64,000 nt of DNA. Origin: Siphonodentalium dalli. Taxonomy: Eukaryota > Mollusca > Scaphopoda > Gadilida > Siphonodentaliidae. Positions 10,801 through 18,704 of this stretch are shown here, in pieces. The stretch is from NCBI GenBank assembly GCA_032622095.1, contig CP136066.1, forward strand, positions 10,255,784 through 10,319,783. Reading direction: 5' to 3'. The position numbers were made by a program, and so were the translations under genes. The notes below the pieces were generated by a model. That model saw nothing but the letters and a program-made list of their open reading frames with translations. It was not told the origin of the DNA and did no database searches. The first letter of the stretch is position 1, and the number at the start of each line of letters is the position of its first letter.

Positions 10801-10896
10801 TATTTTATTTGTAGGTTATTTACCAGGTTGATTTTAGAATCACCTGTTGTTACGGATAACGCAATGCAAGTCCTAAAGAAATATTGCATGGATGAG
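1834..10896 (+). CDS. SYMPK: Symplekin (partial gene, five exons, central region)
   Basis: Symplekin is the nuclear scaffold of the cleavage/polyadenylation and histone pre-mRNA 3'-end complexes, bridging CPSF73/CPSF100, CstF64 and SSU72 (established for the family). Joining 1834-1898, 5497-5614, 7294-7380, 9601-9796 and 10815-10896 gives 548 coding bases, 182 whole codons, with no stop and matching phases at every junction. Recognisable blocks in order are SSVTNALSPDDLQD with FKRILYAG, SRIKILASLVCQFGGELKE, AFSWLYQEY, YDECLTRLLAGL with RPDHKEG, and LFTRLILESPVVTDNAMQVL with KKYCMDE. These follow the order seen in animal symplekins between the N-terminal HEAT domain and Symplekin_C. The segment is about one seventh of a typical protein of roughly 1,200 residues. 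The 5' exons lie upstream of the window, and the C-terminal half is absent before the satellite starts. The alignment was made from memory of the family, without a database search. Confidence 0.87.
1915..2524. repeat. Diverged dispersed repeat with repeated modules
   Basis: Two module types alternate. One reads like CCACATCCC then CACCAA then CTTCATATGGATCTTCA and TGGTAGCCAT (1999-2084 and 2311-2393). The other reads like CCTGCAGCCCGCA then AAATTTACAGGCATGTTTAG (2163-2243 and 2441-2520). The modules return at spacings of about 280-310 bp. A third relative of the first type is at 3279-3345. The sequence looks like an old transposon-derived repeat inside intron A, and no intact frame is visible. 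Confidence 0.6.
2525..2739. mobile_element. piggyBac-type palindromic MITE (215 bp)
   Basis: TTAACCTTTTCAGTGCCAAG at 2525 mirrors TTGGCACTGAAAGGGTTAA ending at 2739. The two arms of about 100 bp are nearly perfect complements meeting at the palindromic GAGCTCTTAGAGCTC core. The TTAA ends and CCTTTTCAGTGCC/GGCACTGAAAGGG termini relate it to 323-764. With almost no loop, the whole element can form one hairpin. It lies in the intron between exons A and B. Confidence 0.78.
2740..3864. other. Intronic sequence, mostly unrecognised
   Basis: AT-rich intron sequence. A relative of the 1915-2524 repeat is present at about 3150-3345 (CTGTCGGCTATCTTGAATTT, GATCACATCTCTCATCC). CACCGCCGCATTGA near 3815 recurs near 11,647. 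Nothing else in this stretch was recognised, and no frame looks coding. Confidence 0.5.
3865..4095. mobile_element. Truncated copy of the 1311-1734 element
   Basis: From TTTTACCCTGTGCCAATGC through the GCCAATGCATTC hairpin (3874-3942), TTAATAATTTTTTCTTG, ACCCATACAGAGCCCCAGAC and GGTAATGGATGTTTTTTATT it tracks the left half and centre of the 1311-1734 element. It lacks the GTGACCCGCC terminus and the entire right arm, so it is a dead fragment. Confidence 0.75.
4096..5154. other. Unique intronic sequence, nothing recognised
   Basis: More than 1 kb of AT-rich DNA between exons A and B with no repeat, RNA gene or convincing coding frame that I can identify. Short open frames on both strands lack splice context and similarity to known proteins. 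Confidence 0.5.
5155..5244. repeat. Small inverted repeat (90 bp)
   Basis: TGTTGGAAGTTCCGACTAAA at 5155 is mirrored by TTTTAGTCAGAACTTCCAAC ending near 5243, with arms of about 22 bp and one mismatch. The size and structure suit a small MITE. No clear target duplication was found. Confidence 0.65.
5497..5614 (+). CDS. SYMPK: Symplekin exon B (118 bp)
   Basis: Reads from NAPRKGIKQFKLSSVTNALS to FKRILYAG, 39 codons plus one base. The acceptor is TATTTTTCAG ending at 5496 and the donor is GTAAGT at 5615. The pattern of hydrophobic and basic residues (KLSSVTNALS, FKRIL) matches the helix pair just before the KILA block in animal symplekin. The final A joins AT of the next exon to make Asn. A 293-bp palindrome begins 63 bp after the donor. 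Confidence 0.85.
5678..5970. repeat. 293-bp nested palindrome (two 90-bp hairpins head to head)
   Basis: TGACAGGCACCAA at 5678 mirrors TTGGTGTCTGTCA at 5970. GCAAGCCTTGAAATAGT mirrors ACTATTTCAAGGCTTG, and GTCATTTGCAGAA mirrors TTCTGCAAATGAC. Inside are two complete hairpin copies, 5728-5820 and 5831-5923, each an inverted repeat by itself. The centre is near 5824. The unit could therefore fold as one long hairpin or as two smaller ones. It begins 63 bp after the exon B donor. Confidence 0.85.
5971..6688. repeat. Intronic stretch with an 83-bp tandem duplication
   Basis: TTTCACCATATGTGACCTTG occurs at 6056 and 6139, followed both times by TTTATACTA, TTCTGTATTGAACAGC, TGATCAAAA and ACACTGTATTCCA. 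Two copies are present and a third begins and breaks off near 6225. The remainder, to the hAT-like element at 6689, holds nothing recognisable. Confidence 0.8.
6689..7219. mobile_element. hAT-type MITE (531 bp)
   Basis: Begins TAGGGCTGCAAC and ends GTTGCAGCCCTA, a 12-bp inverted terminus of the TAGGGCTGCAAC class seen in hAT elements. The eight bases outside each end, CTCGGGCT (6681-6688) and CTCTGGCA (7220-7227), agree at six positions, consistent with an aged 8-bp hAT duplication. The interior near 7145-7210 is rich in TATCG-type strings. It has no transposase frame. It ends 74 bp before exon C. Confidence 0.72.
7294..7380 (+). CDS. SYMPK: Symplekin exon C (87 bp)
   Basis: Encodes VVTSGIAAASRIKILASLVC followed by QFGGELKE. 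RIKILASLV and QF..GLK are among the best conserved strings in this part of symplekin. The acceptor is TTCATTACAG ending at 7293 and the donor is GTAAGT at 7381. The last base A pairs with TG of the next exon to give Met. A hAT-like MITE ends only 74 bp upstream, so the polypyrimidine tract lies in the short unique gap between them. Confidence 0.88.
7420..7510. repeat. GAGCCCCA hairpin
   Basis: AACCCATAGAGAGCCCCACA near 7426 is mirrored by GGGGGAGGCTCCCTGCGGGTT near 7485-7505, with a loop containing GAGCAGATGACACTC. The same loop and GAGCCCCA stem occur inside the element at 1311-1734 and, more decayed, near 4010-4075. Confidence 0.6.
7590..7682. repeat. 90-bp hairpin repeat, copy 5
   Basis: AGAATGAGGTCCCCAGAGAG on the left and CTCTGGGGACCTCATTCTGC on the right, with a CCCGCATAGCAGGCTAGCAT loop. 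The left flank CCTGTCATTTGC matches the flank of the 5728 copy. Confidence 0.85.
7836..8080. repeat. 115-bp tandem repeat, about 2.1 copies
   Basis: TGACTGGAGCTTCCTGTAGG begins at 7846 and 7961, with a truncated third start at 8068. Each unit continues GAGCCCCATACAGGTGGCAA, TTGTATTGCTGA and CACGTCTGT, and ends GGCTCCATA. Each unit is itself a weak GAGCCCC/GGGCTCC hairpin. The third copy runs straight into the foldback element. Confidence 0.82.
8055..8664. mobile_element. Foldback element, about 610 bp, four nested hairpins
   Basis: Outer arms: ACTGGAGCTTCCTAAAATTT then GCGAAAACCCTGTGCCAATG on the left, mirrored by CATTGGCACAGGTTTCCAC, AAAATTTCAGAAAGCTCCAA and AAAGGTTAA on the right. Each arm carries two GCCAATGCATTC-type hairpins: 8104-8172 and about 8200-8268 on the left, 8454-8522 and about 8549-8618 on the right. 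Inner segments GTAATGCTGCACCAGCG and GCAGCATTAAATG also mirror. The centre lies near 8350-8360 in an AT-rich loop. No coding capacity is visible. Confidence 0.78.
8675..9258. repeat. Segment bracketed by 46-bp direct repeats
   Basis: GTGACGAGGGAGGTGC then CTGAGAACACAAAATGTTTA and TTTATTTGGAC occur at 8675 and again at about 9212, with one base change in the shared stretch. The enclosed 500 bp contains a 68-codon open stretch (8906-9112) of unknown nature and ends in a 20-bp minisatellite. A tandem duplication of the border or capture between two repeat copies would both explain this. Confidence 0.6.
9088..9235. repeat. 20-bp minisatellite (GTGACGAGGGAGGTGCCTGA)
   Basis: About seven 20-bp units in a row, varying GACGAG/GACCAG and GCCTGA/GCTTGA. 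A second run of three to four units of the form GTGATGAGGGAGGTTCCTGA lies at 9490-9553, just before exon D. Isolated units are at 8675 and, weakly, near 5370. Confidence 0.88.
9490..9553. repeat. 20-bp minisatellite, second cluster
   Basis: Three clean copies and one partial copy of GTGATGAGGGAGGTTCCTGA. They carry TGATGAG and GGTTCC where the 9.1-kb cluster has TGACGAG and GGTGCC, so the two clusters have homogenised separately. The last unit lies 48 bp from the exon D acceptor. Confidence 0.85.
9601..9796 (+). CDS. SYMPK: Symplekin exon D (196 bp)
   Basis: The longest exon here. It encodes LQDYIFEDLRERCDIAFSWL, then YQEYANCRGFSA, a variable Ser/Thr linker, YDECLTRLLAGL and LDRPDHKEG. The FxLEDxRxRxDxAFxWLYQEY and YxxCLxRLLxGL patterns are diagnostic for symplekin. 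The acceptor is TAATTATAG ending at 9600 and the donor is GTATGT at 9797, with codon GG|G split across the intron. An in-frame TAG lies just beyond the donor, so reading through is not possible. A 90-bp hairpin repeat sits about 20 bp past the donor. Confidence 0.92.
9817..9910. repeat. 90-bp hairpin repeat, copy 6
   Basis: CAGAATGAGGTCCCCAGAGG on the left, CCTCTGGGGACCTAATTCTG on the right, with a GCCCACTATGCGGGGTAGC loop. The right flank AAATGACAGACACCCTATTT then CAAGGCTTG matches the right flank of the 5678-5970 palindrome, so that flank belongs to the element. The copy begins about 20 bp past the exon D donor. Confidence 0.87.
9911..10228. other. Intronic sequence, nothing recognised
   Basis: After the hairpin flank (to about 9940) this AT-rich stretch shows no repeat, RNA or coding signal that I can identify. 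Confidence 0.5.
10229..10540. repeat. 45-bp minisatellite, seven copies
   Basis: ACTACTCATCAATGACTATT then TAGTATAGAAAGGGTTAATA and AGGGA repeats with starts at 10229, 10274, 10319, 10364, 10410, 10455 and about 10502. One unit has an extra base. A lone decayed relative, ACTACCCATCAGTGACTATT, sits near 11,566. The internal AAAGGGTTAA matches the end motif of the piggyBac-type elements at 764 and 2739. Confidence 0.9.
10815..10896 (+). CDS. SYMPK: Symplekin exon E (82 bp), last exon before the satellite
   Basis: Encodes LFTRLILESPVVTDNAMQVL then KKYCMDE, matching the conserved symplekin stretch with the form (I/L)FT+..LE.P..T..A..VL++YC.(D/E)E. The acceptor TTATTTGTAG ends at 10814 and supplies the G that completes the split Gly codon. 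The donor GTAAGA begins at 10897. The exon ends at a codon boundary. In other animals the protein continues with a highly conserved stretch (LGM-TLRDLI-like), but no frame between 10,897 and 12,019 encodes anything similar, so the next exon must lie beyond the satellite. Confidence 0.9.
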
Positions 10897-12019
10897 GTAA
10901 GATATTGGCCGTCAAAATGACGGGTATATAAATGTTCTTCTTTTCTTTCTGGTCTCCGCGGTCATGAACACGGGTATATAAATGTTCTTTGTTACTTTCT
11001 GGTCTCCGCTGTCATAAACACATTATCATCTCTATATTAGCAATGGATTCATCATGCTTCTCTTCACTAGAAGCGCTTGGGAACACTTTATTGAACTAAA
11101 ACTGTATTTTGTACCCCCAACCCTACCCCACATATTTGCATGCACATATGGAAAGCAACAAAATCAACATATTACTTTATTATTATATTTACTGACTGAA
11201 ACAGACTCCATTGGGAGCGTTTATTCAGTGACCCCTTTGTGTGCTATGAGTCTATGCCTCGGGGAAAACTTTATTTCACTAAAATATTCAGATAATTCTG
11301 AAGCCCCTCTGTGAGCTAAGCACACATGCATTATGATCCTGAACAGGCCCCCATCAGGAGAATATTTATAGGCCCACAGGCCCCTGCGCTGCGGCCCATT
11401 TGCACACTTCGCGCCCATTTTGATATTATCTAAATATTATTTTATACATATCAATTTGCTGTCTTCCGGATATATACTCCTTCGATTCCACACGCAATGT
11501 ACAACTTAGTCCGATTTAGTCCTAATAGTATTGCGCTCATCTATTATTGTATGAAACCAAGTAACTACCCATCAGTGACTATTTAGTTACCGAGTGTTAC
11601 CAAGGAAAGCATATAAGGTCAAATAAAAAATAGTATTTATCTCAGACACCGCCGCATTGATATAAATGACTTGCATTGAACGTTTTATTTGGATTTTTGA
11701 TATTATGACCAAAAAAATAATAATTTTAAAATCAAAACTATTTTGGTATGTTTTTACCAACATGTCCATATGTATTGAGCATTAATTGCAACTTACGTGA
11801 ACTCTTAACATATCTCTGTGATTGATAGATTGACTATCATGCTTATGCATACTGACAACATTATGTAGTTGACTACGTTGAAGAAAATGATTAGCTAATC
11901 ATCATAATCTGGTGTACTTATTGTAACTCCAGAACCATTGAAAGGCATTGGAGGAAATTTAGAGTCACATGTTAAAATGGAGAGGTGTCAATTGATAGAC
12001 AACAATAACAATTATGAAT
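10897..12019. other. Unique intronic sequence before the satellite
   Basis: Starts at the exon E donor. A 50-bp tandem duplication (CGGGTATATAAATGTTCTT at 10921 and 10971, each followed by TTTCTGGTCTCCGC) occupies 10921-11030. The rest is AT-rich, with no symplekin exon, RNA gene or satellite-like sequence detected. The last unique bases are AACAATAACAATTATGAAT, directly abutting the first satellite unit. Confidence 0.65.
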
Positions 12020-12300
12020 AGTCAGGGGCATTAGAACATTATTGGTAACCCTATCGCACACAGGTATACTAGTCAGGGGCATTAGAACATTATTGGTAAT
12101 CCCTATGGCATACATGTATACTAGTCAGGGGCATTAGAACATTATTGGTAATCCCTATGGCATACATGTATACTAGTCAGGGGCATTAGAACAGTATTGG
12201 TAATCCCTATGGCATACATGTATACTAGTCAGGGGCATTAGAACATTATTGGTAATCCCTATGGCATACATGTATACTAGTCAGGGGCATTAGAGCATTA
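12020..12300. repeat. Left edge of the satellite
   Basis: The first unit is 51 bp (GGTAACCC form) with private changes giving TATCGCACACAGG in place of TATGGCATACATG. From the second unit on, the copies are already at consensus. There is no run of decayed monomers at the border. Confidence 0.9.
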
Positions 12301-15300
12301 TTGGTAATCCCTATGGCATACATGTATACTAGTCAGGGGCATTAGAACATTATTGGTAATCCCTATGGCATACAGGTATACTAGTCAGGGGCATTAGAAC
12401 AGTATTGGTAATACCTATGGCATACATGTATACTAGTCAGGGGCATTAGAACATTATTGGTAATCCCTATGGCATACATGTATACTAGTCAGGGGCATTA
12501 GAACATTATTGGTAATCCCTATGGCATACAGGTATACTAGTCAGGGGCATTAGAACATTATTGGTAATCCCTATGGCATACAGGTATACTAGTCAGGGGC
12601 ATTAGAACATTATTGGTAATCCCTATGGCATACATGTATACTAGTCAGGGGCATTAGAACATTATTGGTAATCCCTATGGCATACATGTATACTAGTCAG
12701 GGGCATTAGAACATTATTGGTAATCCCTATGGCATACATGTATACTAGTCAGGGGCATTAGAACATTATTGGTAATCCCTATGGCATACAGGTATACTAG
12801 TCAGGGGCATTAGAACATTATTGGTAATCCCTATGGCATACATGTATACTAGTCAGGGGCATTAGAACATTATTGGTAATCCCTATGGCATACAGGTATA
12901 CTAGTCAGGGGCATTAGAACATTATTGGTAATACCTATGGCATACATGTATACTAGTCAGGGGCATTAGAACATTATTGGTAATCCCTATGGCATACATG
13001 TATACTAGTCAGGGGCATTAGAACATTATTGGTAACCCTATGGCATACATGTATACTAGTCAGGGGCATTAGAACATTATTGGTAACCCTATGGCATACA
13101 TGTATACTAGTCAGGGGCATTAGAACATTATTGGTAACCCTATGGCATACATGTATACTAGTCAGGGGCATTAGAACAGTATTGGTAATCCCTATGGCAT
13201 ACATGTATACTAGTCAGGGGCATTATAACATTATTGGTAATCCCTATGGCATACAGGTATACTAGTCAGGGGCATTATAACATTATTGGTAACCCTATGG
13301 CATACAGGTATACTAGTCAGGGGCATTAGAACATTATTGGTAATCCCTATGGCATACATGTATACTAGTCAGGGGCATTAGAGCATTATTGGTAATCCCT
13401 ATGGCATACAGGTATACTAGTCAGGGGCATTAGAACATTATTGGTAATCCCTATGGCATACATGTATACTAGTCAGGGGCATTAGAGCATTATTGGTAAT
13501 CCCTATGGCATACATGTATACTAGTCAGGGGCATTAGAACATTATTGGTAATCCCTATGGCATACAGGTATACTAGTCAGGGGCATTAGAACATTATTGG
13601 TAATCCCTATGGCATACATTTATACTAGTCAGGGGCATTAGAGCATTATTGGTAATCCCTATGGCATACATGTATACTAGTCAGGGGCATTATAACATTA
13701 TTGGTAATCCCTATGGCATACAGGTATACTAGTCAGGGGCATTAGAACATTATTGGTAATCCCTATGGCATACAGGTATACTAGTCAGGGGCATTGGAAC
13801 ATTATTGGTAATCCCTATGGCATACAGGTATACTAGTCAGGGGCATTGGAACATTATTGGTAATCCCTATGGCATACATGTATACTAGTCAGGGGCATTA
13901 GAACATTATTGGTAATCCCTATGGCATACATGTATACTAGTCAGGGGCATTAGAACATTATTGGTAATCCCTATGGCATACATGTATACTAGTCATGGGC
14001 ATTAGAACATTATTGGTAATCCCTATGGCATACATGTATACTAGTCAGGGGCATTAGAACATTATTGGTAATCCCTATGGCATACATTTATACTAGTCAG
14101 GGGCATTAGAACATTATTGGTAATCCCTATGGCATACATGTATACTAACCAGGGGCATTAGAACAGTATTGGTAATCCCTATGGCATACATGTATACTAG
14201 TCAGGGGCATTAGAACATTATTGGTAATCCCTATGGCATACAGGTATACTAGTCATGGGCATTAGAACATTATTGGTAATCCCTATGGCATACATTTATA
14301 CTAGTCAGGGGCATTAGAACATTATTGGTAATCCCTATGGCATACATGTATACTAGTCAGGGGCATTATAACATTATTGGTAATCCCTATGGCATACAGG
14401 TATACTAGTCAGGGGCATTATAACATTATTGGTAATCCCTATGGCATACAGGTATACTAGTCAGGGGCATTAGAACATTATTGGTTATCCCTATGGCATA
14501 CATGTATACTAGTCAGGGGCATTAGAACATTATTGGTTATCCCTATGGCATACAGGTATACTAGTCAGGGGCATTAGAACATTATTGGTAATCCCTATGG
14601 CATACATGTATACTAACCAGGGGCATTAGAACATTATTGGTAATCCCTATGGCATACATGTATACTAACCAGGGGCATTAGAACATTATTGGTAATCCCT
14701 ATGGCATTCATGTATACTAGTCAGGGGCATTAGAACATTATTGGTAACCCTATGGCATACAGGTATACTAGTCAGGGGCATTATAACATTATTGGTAATC
14801 CCTATGGCATACAGGTATACTAGTCAGGGGCATTATAACATTATTGGTAATCCCTATGGCATACATGTATACTAGTCAGGGGCATTAGAACATTATTGGT
14901 AATCCCTATGGCATACATGTATACTAGTCAGGGGCATTATAACAGTATTGGTAATCCCTATGGCATACATGTATACTAACCAGGGGCATTAGAACATTAT
15001 TGGTTATCCCTATGGCATACATGTATACTAGTCAGGGGCATTAGAACATTATTGGTAATCCCTATGGCATTCATGTATACTAGTCAGGGGCATTATAACA
15101 TTATTGGTAATCCCTATGGCATACAGGTATACTAGTCAGGGGCATTATAACATTATTGGTAATCCCTATGGCATACATGTATACTAGTCAGGGACATTAG
15201 AACAGTATTGGTAATCCCTATGGCATACATGTATACTAGTCAGGGGCATTAGAACAGTATTGGTAATCCCTATGGCATACATGTATACTAGTCAGGGGCA

Positions 15301-15467
15301 TTATAACATTATTGGTAATCCCTATGGCATACATGTATACTAGTCAGGGGCATTAGAACATTATTGGTAATCCCTATGGCATACATGTATACTAGTCAGG
15401 GGCATTAGAACAGTATTGGTAATCCCTATGGCATACATGTATACTAGTCAGGGGCATTAGAACAGTA
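12301..15467. repeat. Satellite 61-unit block, copy 1
   Basis: This 3,167-bp block (61 x 52 minus five 51-bp units) is followed directly by its duplicate at 15,468. Markers at the same offset include the TAATACC unit at 12,401, three consecutive 51-bp units near 13,030-13,140, CATACATTTAT at 13,615, AACC units near 14,148, and GGGACATTAG at 15,191. Confidence 0.92.
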
Positions 15468-18400
15468 TTGGTAATCCCTATGGCATACATGTATACTAGT
15501 CAGGGGCATTAGAACATTATTGGTAATCCCTATGGCATACAGGTATACTAGTCAGGGGCATTAGAACAGTATTGGTAATACCTATGGCATACATGTATAC
15601 TAGTCAGGGGCATTAGAACATTATTGGTAATCCCTATGGCATACATGTATACTAGTCAGGGGCATTAGAACATTATTGGTAATCCCTATGGCATACAGGT
15701 ATACTAGTCAGGGGCATTAGAACATTATTGGTAATCCCTATGGCATACAGGTATACTAGTCAGGGGCATTAGAACATTATTGGTAATCCCTATGGCATAC
15801 ATGTATACTAGTCAGGGGCATTAGAACATTATTGGTAATCCCTATGGCATACATGTATACTAGTCAGGGGCATTAGAACATTATTGGTAATCCCTATGGC
15901 ATACATGTATACTAGTCAGGGGCATTAGAACATTATTGGTAATCCCTATGGCATACAGGTATACTAGTCAGGGGCATTAGAACATTATTGGTAATCCCTA
16001 TGGCATACATGTATACTAGTCAGGGGCATTAGAACATTATTGGTAATCCCTATGGCATACAGGTATACTAGTCAGGGGCATTAGAACATTATTGGTAATA
16101 CCTATGGCATACATGTATACTAGTCAGGGGCATTAGAACATTATTGGTAATCCCTATGGCATACATGTATACTAGTCAGGGGCATTAGAACATTATTGGT
16201 AACCCTATGGCATACATGTATACTAGTCAGGGGCATTAGAACATTATTGGTAACCCTATGGCATACATGTATACTAGTCAGGGGCATTAGAACATTATTG
16301 GTAACCCTATGGCATACATGTATACTAGTCAGGGGCATTAGAACAGTATTGGTAATCCCTATGGCATACATGTATACTAGTCAGGGGCATTATAACATTA
16401 TTGGTAATCCCTATGGCATACAGGTATACTAGTCAGGGGCATTATAACATTATTGGTAACCCTATGGCATACAGGTATACTAGTCAGGGGCATTAGAACA
16501 TTATTGGTAATCCCTATGGCATACATGTATACTAGTCAGGGGCATTAGAGCATTATTGGTAATCCCTATGGCATACAGGTATACTAGTCAGGGGCATTAG
16601 AACATTATTGGTAATCCCTATGGCATACATGTATACTAGTCAGGGGCATTAGAGCATTATTGGTAATCCCTATGGCATACATGTATACTAGTCAGGGGCA
16701 TTAGAACATTATTGGTAATCCCTATGGCATACAGGTATACTAGTCAGGGGCATTAGAACATTATTGGTAATCCCTATGGCATACATTTATACTAGTCAGG
16801 GGCATTAGAGCATTATTGGTAATCCCTATGGCATACATGTATACTAGTCAGGGGCATTATAACATTATTGGTAATCCCTATGGCATACAGGTATACTAGT
16901 CAGGGGCATTAGAACATTATTGGTAATCCCTATGGCATACAGGTATACTAGTCAGGGGCATTGGAACATTATTGGTAATCCCTATGGCATACAGGTATAC
17001 TAGTCAGGGGCATTGGAACATTATTGGTAATCCCTATGGCATACATGTATACTAGTCAGGGGCATTAGAACATTATTGGTAATCCCTATGGCATACATGT
17101 ATACTAGTCAGGGGCATTAGAACATTATTGGTAATCCCTATGGCATACATGTATACTAGTCATGGGCATTAGAACATTATTGGTAATCCCTATGGCATAC
17201 ATGTATACTAGTCAGGGGCATTAGAACATTATTGGTAATCCCTATGGCATACATTTATACTAGTCAGGGGCATTAGAACATTATTGGTAATCCCTATGGC
17301 ATACATGTATACTAACCAGGGGCATTAGAACAGTATTGGTAATCCCTATGGCATACATGTATACTAGTCAGGGGCATTAGAACATTATTGGTAATCCCTA
17401 TGGCATACAGGTATACTAGTCATGGGCATTAGAACATTATTGGTAATCCCTATGGCATACATTTATACTAGTCAGGGGCATTAGAACATTATTGGTAATC
17501 CCTATGGCATACATGTATACTAGTCAGGGGCATTATAACATTATTGGTAATCCCTATGGCATACAGGTATACTAGTCAGGGGCATTATAACATTATTGGT
17601 AATCCCTATGGCATACAGGTATACTAGTCAGGGGCATTAGAACATTATTGGTTATCCCTATGGCATACATGTATACTAGTCAGGGGCATTAGAACATTAT
17701 TGGTTATCCCTATGGCATACAGGTATACTAGTCAGGGGCATTAGAACATTATTGGTAATCCCTATGGCATACATGTATACTAACCAGGGGCATTAGAACA
17801 TTATTGGTAATCCCTATGGCATACATGTATACTAACCAGGGGCATTAGAACATTATTGGTAATCCCTATGGCATTCATGTATACTAGTCAGGGGCATTAG
17901 AACATTATTGGTAACCCTATGGCATACAGGTATACTAGTCAGGGGCATTATAACATTATTGGTAATCCCTATGGCATACAGGTATACTAGTCAGGGGCAT
18001 TATAACATTATTGGTAATCCCTATGGCATACATGTATACTAGTCAGGGGCATTAGAACATTATTGGTAATCCCTATGGCATACATGTATACTAGTCAGGG
18101 GCATTATAACAGTATTGGTAATCCCTATGGCATACATGTATACTAACCAGGGGCATTAGAACATTATTGGTTATCCCTATGGCATACATGTATACTAGTC
18201 AGGGGCATTAGAACATTATTGGTAATCCCTATGGCATTCATGTATACTAGTCAGGGGCATTATAACATTATTGGTAATCCCTATGGCATACAGGTATACT
18301 AGTCAGGGGCATTATAACATTATTGGTAATCCCTATGGCATACATGTATACTAGTCAGGGACATTAGAACAGTATTGGTAATCCCTATGGCATACATGTA

Positions 18401-18704
18401 TACTAGTCAGGGGCATTAGAACAGTATTGGTAATCCCTATGGCATACATGTATACTAGTCAGGGGCATTATAACATTATTGGTAATCCCTATGGCATACA
18501 TGTATACTAGTCAGGGGCATTAGAACATTATTGGTAATCCCTATGGCATACATGTATACTAGTCAGGGGCATTAGAACAGTATTGGTAATCCCTATGGCA
18601 TACATGTATACTAGTCAGGGGCATTAGAACAGTATTGGTAATCCCTATGGCATACATGTATACTAGTCAGGGGCATTAGAACATTATTGGTAATCCCTAT
18701 GGCA
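15468..18704. repeat. Satellite 61-unit block, copy 2
   Basis: Matches 12,301-15,537 at an offset of 3,167 bp at every marker I compared, including all five 51-bp units. The match stops at 18,705, where GGCACACATG replaces GGCATACAGG. The left limit is near 15,468, where the preceding unit has AACAGT against AGCATT in copy 1. Confidence 0.92.

Noticed and set aside
11054-11314. 86-residue frame between exon E and the satellite
   Set aside because: It was checked as a possible next symplekin exon. It has no LGM-TLRDLI-like sequence or other symplekin resemblance, and no suitable acceptor in phase 0.
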